From positions 1 to 5,093 of the forward strand of contig JBFHFJ010000255.1 of the NCBI GenBank assembly GCA_041583655.1: 5,093 nucleotides of DNA, given 5' to 3'. The position numbers and the translations under genes were made by a program. Each line of letters begins with the position of its first letter. Within the stretch, counting starts at the first letter, position 1. The stretch is from Haliea sp041583655. Its GTDB lineage: Bacteria > Pseudomonadota > Gammaproteobacteria > Pseudomonadales > Halieaceae. Below, in pieces: positions 1-5,093 of this stretch. The notes under the pieces were generated by a model. It ran no database searches. It was given only the letters and a program-made list of their open reading frames with translations, and had not been told where the DNA came from.

Positions 1-17
1 AAAAGACAGGGTTTCCC

Positions 18-22
18 GGAGG
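18..22 (+). promoter_or_regulatory. Ribosome binding site of imuA
   Basis: GGAGG lies nine bases before the ATG at 32. It is a near-ideal Shine-Dalgarno sequence and supports that start. Confidence 0.75.
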
Positions 23-31
23 CAAGCGAAC

Positions 32-760
32 ATGAACGAAGCACTGGAACAGGTTATTCTTCGCCACGACACCTGGCGCGGCCGCAGTCGCTGCTTCAGC
101 GGCCTGCCGCTGCCCGCCAACCACGATTCCCACCGCGGAGGCCTGGGCACCGGCTATCGGGCCCTGGACGCCGCCCTGGTCCAGGGCGGCTGGCCCGAGG
201 CCACCGCCATTGAGGTCCTCAGCGACAGCTGCGGCATGGGGGCCATGGGCCTGTTCCTGCCGACCATGGAGCGGCTGAGCGCCCAGGGCCGCTGGCAGGC
301 CTTTATCGCCCCACCCTGGACACCCTACGCCCCCCTGCTCGCAGCCCGCGGCATCGACACACAACAGGTTCTGCTGGTTCATCCCCGTAGCCGGGAGGAT
401 CTGCTGTGGAGCATTGAGCAGTCCCTGCGCAGCACCACCTGCAGCGCCGTATTCAGCTGGCTCGGGGCCGGGCAGTACCGCTACAGCGAACTGCGCAAGC
501 TGCAACTGGCCGCGGCCGCCAGCGATACCCTGTGCGTCCTGTTCAGGCCCCGGCAGGCAGCCGCCGAAAGCTCACCCGCAGGGCTGCGGCTGCAGATGCG
601 CGAATACCGCAAGGTCCATATCCTCAAGCAGCGCGGCGGCCAGCAGCAGCTGGATATCGAGCTGGCCGTGGAAGACGAGCTGCCCGGCCAGCCGCAACTG
701 TGGGAGCTGCCCGTCTGGCCGGCAACCGCACCCGCCGCCAGCGCATTGAGCGTGAATTGA
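32..760 (+). CDS. imuA: ImuA, translesion-synthesis accessory protein (RecA-like/SulA-like family)
   Basis: ImuA is the RecA-fold accessory subunit of the SOS mutasome. By established knowledge it works with ImuB and DnaE2 in error-prone bypass of DNA lesions; in Pseudomonas-type genomes it is often annotated as SulA-like. The 242-residue product has the family's typical length and landmarks: an N-terminal W-R-G-R (residues 15-18), a RecA-like GTGYRALDAAL..GGWP segment (39-55), the family-typical APPWTPYAPLLAARGI block (93-108), an EQ-LRS stretch (129-133) and a C-terminal REYRKVHILKQRGG segment (190-203). The place of the Walker A loop (about 61-75, SDSCGMGAM) has no GKT/S, so ATP binding as in RecA is doubtful. 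The ATG start follows a good GGAGG at 18-22, nine bases upstream. Only 31 bases of upstream sequence are visible, so its promoter and any LexA box lie outside or are cut. The usual downstream partner imuB is not adjacent but 2.9 kb away. No terminator is visible after the stop. Confidence 0.9.
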   Translation: MNEALEQVILRHDTWRGRSRCFSGLPLPANHDSHRGGLGTGYRALDAALVQGGWPEATAIEVLSDSCGMGAMGLFLPTMERLSAQGRWQAFIAPPWTPYAPLLAARGIDTQQVLLVHPRSREDLLWSIEQSLRSTTCSAVFSWLGAGQYRYSELRKLQLAAAASDTLCVLFRPRQAAAESSPAGLRLQMREYRKVHILKQRGGQQQLDIELAVEDELPGQPQLWELPVWPATAPAASALSVN

Positions 761-770
761 GGCACATCAA

Positions 771-800
771 TTGTCATGCACGGGGCAAGGGAACTAGCAT
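771..800 (+). promoter_or_regulatory. Possible sigma-70 promoter for the osmC-family gene
   Basis: TTGTCA (771-776, five of six matches to the -35 consensus) and TAGCAT (795-800, four of six to the -10) are separated by 18 bases in the 108-base gap between imuA and the osmC-family gene. Transcription would begin near 807, giving a leader of about 60 bases. No LexA box is seen in this gap. The assignment rests only on pattern matching, and read-through from imuA remains possible because no terminator is visible between the two genes. Confidence 0.35.
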
Positions 801-868
801 GGATGCTCTGACCGGCCCAGCGGTCCAACCAGCCGGGAACGGAACCTTTAACGCCATGGAGAGCAGCC

Positions 869-1306
869 ATGCAGGAACTCCCGCACCATTACCACGTCTC
901 CGCGAAAGCGGGGCCCGAGGGCAACATCACTCTGGAAGGCGGTGATCTGCCGGTACTGGAAACAGCCCCACCGAAAGAGTTTGGCGGCCCCGGTGGCTAC
1001 TGGTCACCCGAGGCGCTGCTGGTAGGGGCGGTGACCGACTGCTTTGTCCTCACCTTCCGCGCCATTGCCCGCGCCTCCAAGATGGACTGGACCGCCCTGG
1101 AGTGCAGCACCGAAGGCAAACTGGAGCGCATCGAGCGGGTAACCCGGTTTACCGAGCTGACCATTACCGCCCACCTGACCGTACCCGCGGGCACAGATGC
1201 CGACAAAGCGAAGTTGCTGCTGGAAAAATCCGAAGCCAACTGCCTGGTCAGCAATTCCCTGAACAGCACCATTCACCTGCACGCCAGCGTAAGCCAGGCC
1301 GGGTGA
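869..1306 (+). CDS. OsmC family protein (thiol-dependent peroxidase-like)
   Basis: This 145-residue protein belongs to the OsmC/Ohr fold family, whose members reduce organic hydroperoxides or related substrates in the cytoplasm using a pair of conserved cysteines. Both are present: Cys58 in the helix segment AVTDCFVLTFRAIA and Cys125 in EANCLVSNSLN. The SPEALL element (46-51) carries Glu48, in the place of the conserved active-site glutamate, and the preceding FGGPGG (38-43) fits the family. The N-terminal part (HYHVSAKAGPEGNITLEG) matches the usual first beta-strands. Length is normal. The ATG at 869 is preceded by GGAGAG (858-863), supporting the start. It lies 108 bases after imuA and 46 before the DUF2788 gene on the same strand, so it may be cotranscribed with the latter. 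Exact subgroup (OsmC, Ohr or the less studied YhfA-like branch) and substrate cannot be decided from sequence; the peroxidase role is family inference. Confidence 0.88.
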   Translation: MQELPHHYHVSAKAGPEGNITLEGGDLPVLETAPPKEFGGPGGYWSPEALLVGAVTDCFVLTFRAIARASKMDWTALECSTEGKLERIERVTRFTELTITAHLTVPAGTDADKAKLLLEKSEANCLVSNSLNSTIHLHASVSQAG

Positions 1307-1352
1307 AAAGGCTGCGTAATATTGGCCGCGCGATAAGCGGCAGGTAGCGGCA

Positions 1353-1559
1353 ATGGACCAGTGGCTGAGTGATTACGGGGTGACGCTGGGCGTGGGCGCG
1401 CTGATCGCGTTCATGATCTTTATCGTCTGGGACCTGGCCAGGCGCAGCAATGCGGGCAAATTCGGCACCCTCATCCTGTACATTGGCCTGGCAATGGGCA
1501 TTTTCGGCTTCCTGATCAAGGTGATCATTACCTGGATGCTGGAGAACGCCGGCGTCTGA
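1353..1559 (+). CDS. DUF2788 family small inner-membrane protein
   Basis: This 68-residue protein has two predicted membrane segments, about residues 9-26 and 38-60, joined by a short positively charged turn DLARRSNAGK (27-36). By the positive-inside rule that turn should face the cytoplasm, with both ends in the periplasm. The pattern FIVWDLA..S.AGKFGT.ILY.GL.MGI.GFLIK is what I recognise from the DUF2788 family of gammaproteobacteria, which has no known function. Length is typical. The ATG is preceded by only a weak CAGGTA (1341-1346). It follows the osmC-family gene by 46 bases and probably shares its transcript. The stop codon at 1557-1559 lies in the loop of a strong hairpin. The family assignment is from recognition, not a search; the membrane topology is directly inferable from the sequence. 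Confidence 0.8.
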   Translation: MDQWLSDYGVTLGVGALIAFMIFIVWDLARRSNAGKFGTLILYIGLAMGIFGFLIKVIITWMLENAGV

Positions 1560-1571
1560 TCGACGCCGGCG
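1547..1571. terminator. GC-rich hairpin between convergent genes, likely bidirectional terminator
   Basis: Ten-base perfect arms CGCCGGCGTC (1547-1556) and GACGCCGGCG (1562-1571) enclose a five-base loop, TGATC. The left arm is the last codons of the DUF2788 gene and its TGA stop falls in the loop. The convergent DUF885 gene ends at 1591, so the hairpin also lies just past its stop. No clean T-run follows on the plus strand; on the minus strand the next bases are TTCTCC, only mildly T-rich. It is placed to end both transcripts or protect their 3' ends, but without a proper T-tract intrinsic termination is not certain. Confidence 0.5.
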
Positions 1572-1590
1572 GTTGCGCCAGCCCGGGCCC

Positions 1591-3459
1591 TCAGGTGCGG
1601 GCGGCCAGGGTGTCGGCAATCATCCGCTCGATGTTGTCTTCCAGCATGGACAGCGGCAGCGGGCCGTGTTTCAGCACTTCATCGTGGAAGGCACGGATGT
1701 CAAACTGCTCACCCAGTGCGGCCCGGGCGCGCTCCCGCAGTTCCACGATCTTCAGCTTGCCGATCAGGTAGGCGGTGGCCTGCCCGGGCAGGGCGATGTA
1801 GCGCTCAATAGCCTTGGTGGCGTCGGTCCGGGAGTTGGGCGTGTTCTCGACCAGGTAGTCGATCGCCTGCTCCCGGGTCCAGCGCTTGCTGTGCAGGCCG
1901 GTGTCCACCACCAGCCGGCAGGCCCGCCACAGCTCCAAGGCCAGGCGGCCGAAATCGGACCAGTGGTCGGAGTACATGTCCATGTCCCCGGCCAGCTCTT
2001 CGCTGTACAGCGCCCATCCCTCATTAAAGACCGTAAAGCTGGCGTAGCGCTGGAACTCGGGTAGACCCTCCAGTTCGATGGAAATGGCCCGCTGCAGGTG
2101 ATGCCCGGGCACCCCTTCGTGGTAGGCGAGGGCCTCCAGCTGATAGGCAGGCATGCGGCTCATGTCATACAGGTTGGCGTAGTAAATACCGGGGCGGGAG
2201 CCGTCTGCCGGCGGCGCATTGTAGAAGGCCTTGCCGGCCGAGCGTTCGCGGAAGGCTTCCACCCGCTTCACAATCATGTCCGCCTCTGGCAGCAACCCGA
2301 ACTGTTCCGGCAGGCGCAGACGCATGGCGTCAATGGCCGCGGTGGCATCGGCGAGGTAGGCGGCGCGGCCCTCGTCGGTGTTGGGGTAGTAGAACCGGGG
2401 GTCCGTGCGCATGAACTCGAAGAACCCGGCCAGGTCACCCTCGAACGCCACGGCCGCCATGATCGCGCGCATGGCGTTGTGGATACGCTCCACTTCCTGC
2501 AGGCCGATAGTGTGAATCTCGTCCGCTGTCAGCTCCGTGGTGGTAAACCAGCGCAGCCTCTCGGCATAGAAGGCATCGCCATCCTTGAACTTCCAGACCC
2601 CGTCGGCCTCCGTCGCCAGCTCGGCCTGTTCTTCCAGGGCCGCGATCAGGCGCTGGTAGGCGGGCTTCACGACGTCGACCAGGGCCTGGCGGGCCTCCGC
2701 CAGCAGCCGGTCACGGGTCGCGGGGTCTGTATCCAGGGCTTCGACCTTGCCCCGGAAATCCTCCCACAGCGTGGAGTCCCCACCCCGGGTGTCGAAAGGC
2801 ACCCCGCTGATGACATTGCGCGCTGACTCCAGCATCTGCGGGTACTGCCAGTCCGCCAGCACCAGGCCCTTGCGGGAGCGGATCGCCAACTGCTCGATAA
2901 CCCCGTCAAACCAGGGGGCGATATTCTTAAGGCGGCCGATATAGGCCTCGGCATCGGCGAGATCGTGCACCCGGTGGATATTGACCAGGTTACTGGCGGC
3001 CTCGGTGTGGGGTCCTCTGTACTGCTGTATGACGAAATGGTGATGGCGGAAGTCATCACTGGCAATTTGCCGCTCCAGATCGAGCCGGTACAGGTCGTAG
3101 GACAGCTGGCCTGCCGGTGGCAGGGCCGCGCGGTCAATCTGCGCCAGCTGCTGCAGGCGGGCCTCGTTGATTTCGCGGGTCTCCTGCTGGAATTCCTCGG
3201 TAACCGGATCCCACTGGTCGTGGTTCAGCTTGATCCCGCGCTTGCTGGCGGTGTAGGGCATGCGCGCCATGTCCACGGCGTAGTTTTCTTCCAGGAAGGT
3301 GCGGAAGGCCGTCGCGACAGCGGTGTCGGTTGCGGCGGCGCTCTTTGCAGGAACGCTGGACACAAGCTGTTCAGCCGGCGCCTCCTCACGGGAGCATGCG
3401 CCCAGTACTGCGCCCAGAACCACGGAGAGCACAATGCAGTTAACTACTTTTAGCAACAC
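1591..3459 (-). CDS. DUF885 family lipoprotein, putative zinc metallopeptidase
   Basis: This 622-residue protein begins with a lipoprotein signal peptide: a hydrophobic stretch (residues 4-20) and a lipobox L-G-A-C with Cys22 as the likely lipidated residue. The next residue is Ser, not Asp, which by the usual +2 rule favours the outer membrane. The mature part matches the DUF885 family, presumed secreted metal-dependent peptidases. Its hallmark YHEGVPGHHLQ is at 446-456: His447, Glu448 and His453/His454 are candidate zinc and catalytic residues. FNEGWALYSEEL (478-489) supplies Glu480 as a likely further ligand, and GQATAYLIGKLKI (559-571) is the conserved C-terminal block. Full length for the family. 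The start is GTG at 3459, with GAGG (3465-3468) five bases upstream; TTG at 3456 is an alternative. No clear promoter is visible. It is convergent with the DUF2788 gene and divergent from imuB, separating imuA from imuB. Peptidase activity and substrate are inference. Confidence 0.87.
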   Translation of the reverse strand: MLLKVVNCIVLSVVLGAVLGACSREEAPAEQLVSSVPAKSAAATDTAVATAFRTFLEENYAVDMARMPYTASKRGIKLNHDQWDPVTEEFQQETREINEARLQQLAQIDRAALPPAGQLSYDLYRLDLERQIASDDFRHHHFVIQQYRGPHTEAASNLVNIHRVHDLADAEAYIGRLKNIAPWFDGVIEQLAIRSRKGLVLADWQYPQMLESARNVISGVPFDTRGGDSTLWEDFRGKVEALDTDPATRDRLLAEARQALVDVVKPAYQRLIAALEEQAELATEADGVWKFKDGDAFYAERLRWFTTTELTADEIHTIGLQEVERIHNAMRAIMAAVAFEGDLAGFFEFMRTDPRFYYPNTDEGRAAYLADATAAIDAMRLRLPEQFGLLPEADMIVKRVEAFRERSAGKAFYNAPPADGSRPGIYYANLYDMSRMPAYQLEALAYHEGVPGHHLQRAISIELEGLPEFQRYASFTVFNEGWALYSEELAGDMDMYSDHWSDFGRLALELWRACRLVVDTGLHSKRWTREQAIDYLVENTPNSRTDATKAIERYIALPGQATAYLIGKLKIVELRERARAALGEQFDIRAFHDEVLKHGPLPLSMLEDNIERMIADTLAART

Positions 3460-3508
3460 TTAAACCTCATATCTTAACTTTTGAATGAATTTAGGCGATT
3501 TTCATAGC

Positions 3509-3532
3509 AAAAAACTGCGCCATGATGGCGCA
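3509..3532 (-). terminator. Rho-independent terminator, minus strand
   Basis: Read on the minus strand, an inverted repeat TGCGCCAT-C-ATGGCGCA (3532 to 3516; realistically a six-pair stem with a five-base loop) is followed by one G and six Ts (3514-3509). This is the classic intrinsic terminator layout. It points toward the DUF885 gene and ends 49 bases before its GTG. On the plus strand only two Ts follow the stem, so it acts in one direction. It may block antisense transcripts coming from the imuB side, or act as an attenuator in the DUF885 leader if that gene's promoter lies further upstream. Confidence 0.65.
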
Positions 3533-3562
3533 TTCCAGGAGCAATTTCCAGCCCACCGCCGG

Positions 3563-3578
3563 AGCCGGGCACCCGGCT
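3563..3578. repeat. Short inverted repeat in the divergent intergenic region
   Basis: Arms AGCCGGG (3563-3569) and CCCGGCT (3572-3578) are separated by two bases. No T-run follows on either strand, so it does not look like a terminator. It lies 24 bases before the LexA operator; a role as a regulator site or an RNA hairpin cannot be judged. Confidence 0.4.
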
Positions 3579-3602
3579 GGACAAGTATCGGCTAACCGCA
3601 GA

Positions 3603-3622
3603 TACTGTACATATGTACAGTA
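3603..3622. promoter_or_regulatory. LexA operator (SOS box) of imuB
   Basis: The 20 bases form a perfect palindrome with the core CTGT (3605-3608), eight AT-rich/alternating bases, and ACAG (3617-3620), flanked by TA on both sides. This matches the gamma/betaproteobacterial LexA consensus TACTG-(TA)5-CAGTA at every symmetric end position. It covers the proposed -35 element of imuB, so bound LexA would block the promoter until DNA damage triggers LexA self-cleavage. That mechanism is established for LexA; its action here is inferred from the site and the gene it precedes. Confidence 0.93.
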
Positions 3623-3635
3623 CATTTTCTACAAT
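3606..3635 (+). promoter_or_regulatory. Probable sigma-70 promoter of imuB
   Basis: A -10 element TACAAT (3630-3635, five of six matches) stands 18 bases after TGTACA (3606-3611, four of six to the -35), which lies inside the LexA palindrome. Transcription would start around 3641-3643, leaving a leader of about 36 bases before the GTG. The weak -35 overlapped by the operator suits a tightly repressed SOS promoter. Another -10 choice, TACATT at 3621-3626, lacks a matching -35. Confidence 0.5.
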
Positions 3636-3664
3636 GGGGGAAGTGCCCGCCGCTGCCCGGCCAC

Positions 3665-3668
3665 GGAG
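3665..3668 (+). promoter_or_regulatory. Ribosome binding site deciding the imuB GTG start
   Basis: GGAG is nine bases upstream of GTG at 3678. No ATG, GTG or TTG occurs in this frame between about 3591 and 3678, so the GTG is the first possible start and the Shine-Dalgarno supports it. Confidence 0.7.
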
Positions 3669-3677
3669 TTCTCACCC

Positions 3678-5093
3678 GTGAGCCTCTGGCTCTGCCTGCG
3701 GTTTCCACAGCTCCCCCTGCAATGCCAGACCCTGAGCGAAGAGCAGCCGGTGGTGGTGCTGGCACGGCAGCGGGTATTGCGGGCCAATGACTGCGCCGCG
3801 AGCCTGGGCATCCGCGAAGGCATGACGGGAGCCACCGTACGCGCCCTCGCCGGCAGCGAGCCGCTGCAGTTGCTGGCACGAGACCAGGATGCGGAGCAGC
3901 GCTGCCTGCAACAGCTGTGCTGCTGGGCCTACGGTATCACTCCCACCCTGTATCCCTGGCGCGGGGATTGCCTGCAACTGGAGATCGGCGGCTGCCTGGC
4001 CCTGTTCCGCGGCCTGGAGGCATTGCTGGACACGGTACACGCCGGCATCCGCCTGCGCGGTTACCGGCTTGAGACCGGCCTGGCCCCCACCCCCAAGGCG
4101 GCGTGGCTGCTGTCCTTCAGCATTCGCGACCCGGCAGCCGACAACGGAGAGAAGTGGCGAGAGGAGCTCTCTACCCTGCCGCTAACCCTGCTGGAAGACT
4201 TCCCGAAAGAGGTTGCAGCCCTGCACCGGGCCGGACTGCAGCGACTGGGCGACATACTGGCACTGCCGGAAGCCGCCCTCGGCCGACGCTGCGGCAAGGC
4301 CTTCATCCACTGGCTGCGCCAGATGCAGGGGCACGAGGCGGACCTGAAGCCGGACTATCGCCCACCTGACCACTTCAGCGACCAGTATGTATTTGGCTAC
4401 GAAGCCAGGACGACCGCGGAGCTGCTGCCCGCGACCCGGCAGCTGCTGCAATCCCTGTGCGGTTTTTTGCGCCAGACCCAGCTGCAAACGCAGGAAATCG
4501 AATGGCAACTGGTGGCAGTCGACCGCAGGGTCCAGAGCCTGCACGTGCGCAGCAGCAGCGGCCACAGCGACTGGGAGAACTGGTACCAGCTCACCCGGCT
4601 GCAGCTGGACCGCGTACAATTGCGCGCGGGCATTGAAGGCCTGGCGCTGGAATGCCGCCAGCTACTGGCGGGGCGCAGCGCCAGCATCGACCTGTTCAGC
4701 CCCCGCAGCCAGCGCGAACCCATGCAGGCGCTGCTGGACCGCCTGCGCAGCCGCCTGGGGCTGCAGGCCATTCTCACCATCAGCTGCCGGGATGAACACC
4801 TGCCGGAGCTGGCCCTGCATGTCGGCAGCGAGGCGACGGCGCCGGCGGCTGCCCACCCCCCCGTCCGGCGTCCGTTCTGGCTGCTGCCGGAGCCACAGCC
4901 AGTCCGCTGGCAGCAAGGACAACTGCACTGGCAGGGAACCCTCCAGCTGGTCAGCGGGCCGGAGCGTATTGAAGACAACTGGTGGCGGGAACCGGTGAGC
5001 CGTGACTACGACATCGCCCGGGGCGCCGGGGGCCAGTATTACTGGCTGTTCCACGACCGCCTGCGGCAGCAGTGGTATGTCCACGGCCTGTTT
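3678..5093 (+). CDS. imuB: ImuB, Y-family DNA polymerase-like translesion synthesis protein (runs off right edge)
   Basis: ImuB is the Y-family-like hub of the SOS mutasome; by established knowledge it links ImuA and DnaE2 to the beta sliding clamp and is not itself a polymerase. The 472 visible residues begin SLWLCLRFPQLPL (2-14), the usual ImuB opening. An N-terminal palm/fingers region follows (AANDCAASLGIREGMT-like, 36-50; GDCLQLEIGGCLALFRG, 96-112; GLAPTPKAAWLL, 134-145), then a helix-hairpin-helix-like stretch (ALHRAGLQRLGDILALP, 181-197), a little-finger-like domain (about 235-340) and the ImuB-specific C-terminal domain ending YYWLFHDRLRQQWYVHGLF (454-472), the family's terminal block. 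The true stop is thus probably within a few codons beyond the window. The first catalytic aspartate and the SIDE-type D/E pair of active Y-family enzymes are absent. Start is GTG with a GGAG ribosome site and a LexA-controlled promoter. imuA is 2.9 kb upstream; dnaE2 may follow outside the window. Confidence 0.93.
   Translation, partial: MSLWLCLRFPQLPLQCQTLSEEQPVVVLARQRVLRANDCAASLGIREGMTGATVRALAGSEPLQLLARDQDAEQRCLQQLCCWAYGITPTLYPWRGDCLQLEIGGCLALFRGLEALLDTVHAGIRLRGYRLETGLAPTPKAAWLLSFSIRDPAADNGEKWREELSTLPLTLLEDFPKEVAALHRAGLQRLGDILALPEAALGRRCGKAFIHWLRQMQGHEADLKPDYRPPDHFSDQYVFGYEARTTAELLPATRQLLQSLCGFLRQTQLQTQEIEWQLVAVDRRVQSLHVRSSSGHSDWENWYQLTRLQLDRVQLRAGIEGLALECRQLLAGRSASIDLFSPRSQREPMQALLDRLRSRLGLQAILTISCRDEHLPELALHVGSEATAPAAAHPPVRRPFWLLPEPQPVRWQQGQLHWQGTLQLVSGPERIEDNWWREPVSRDYDIARGAGGQYYWLFHDRLRQQWYVHGLF

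Noticed and set aside
6..9. ACAG just upstream of imuA as the right half of a cut LexA box.
   Set aside because: The left half would lie outside the window, and the flanking bases (AAAAG before, GG after) do not match the extended consensus. It cannot be supported from four bases.
799..945. A 48-codon ORF from ATG 799 with an AAGGGA-like site before it.
   Set aside because: It overlaps the start of the osmC-family gene in another frame, has low-complexity Ala/Gly/Pro/Arg-rich composition typical of GC-rich shadow frames, and the ATG overlaps a plausible -10 element.
1326..1340. Small inverted repeat CCGC / GCGG between the osmC-family and DUF2788 genes.
   Set aside because: Four-base arms with a seven-base loop and no T-run are expected by chance in GC-rich DNA.
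1573..3453. Three long plus-strand open frames (1573-2064, 2098-2826, 2965-3453) antisense to the DUF885 gene.
   Set aside because: They are frame shadows of a GC-rich coding region; the minus-strand product has clear family motifs across its whole length, while these products have none.
3460..3470. ATG at 3470 (minus strand) as the DUF885 start.
   Set aside because: It is out of frame with the protein and hits a stop after six codons; the in-frame GTG at 3459 with GAGG upstream is preferred.
3634..3681. A 15-codon mini-ORF starting at ATG 3634 whose TGA overlaps the imuB GTG (GTGA), resembling a translationally coupled leader peptide.
   Set aside because: Its ATG overlaps the proposed -10 element (3630-3635), so it would lie upstream of the transcription start, and it has no ribosome binding site. 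It becomes interesting only if the true start of transcription lies further upstream.
4182..5084. Open frames overlapping imuB in other frames and on the minus strand (4387-4998 +, 4182-4619 -, 4397-4978 -, 4662-5084 -).
   Set aside because: imuB is continuous and conserved through the whole stretch; these frames have biased compositions and no recognisable domains.

Overview
The window reads as chromosomal DNA of a GC-rich proteobacterium, most likely a gammaproteobacterium. Three things point that way: a textbook gamma/beta-type LexA operator (CTGT-N8-ACAG), an ImuA/ImuB mutagenesis pair of proteobacterial type, and a DUF2788 small membrane protein of the kind seen in Pseudomonas/marine gammaproteobacterial genomes. 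The genus cannot be fixed from the sequence; the taxonomic statement is inference.

Layout, left to right: imuA (32-760, +); an OsmC-family thiol peroxidase-like protein (869-1306, +); a 68-residue DUF2788 membrane protein (1353-1559, +); a strong GC hairpin holding the DUF2788 stop codon in its loop; a convergent DUF885 family lipoprotein with a gluzincin-like HEGVPGHH zinc motif (1591-3459, -); a 218-base divergent intergenic region with a minus-strand intrinsic terminator, a second inverted repeat and a perfect 20-bp LexA operator with an overlapping promoter; and imuB (3678 to the right edge, +), which starts at GTG and whose end lies at or just past the window edge.

ImuA and ImuB are established partners. 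With the polymerase DnaE2 they form the SOS-induced mutasome that carries out error-prone translesion synthesis, and in most genomes they sit side by side in one LexA-controlled operon ([lexA-]imuA-imuB-dnaE2). Here they are on the same strand but separated by about 2.9 kb containing three apparently unrelated genes, one of them on the opposite strand. imuB therefore cannot be read from the imuA promoter without crossing an antisense gene, and it carries its own very strong LexA box. The split cassette with separately controlled halves is the most notable thing in the window. I see no wholly novel system, RNA gene, CRISPR array, insertion sequence or tRNA. No gene-free stretch exceeds 300 bases.
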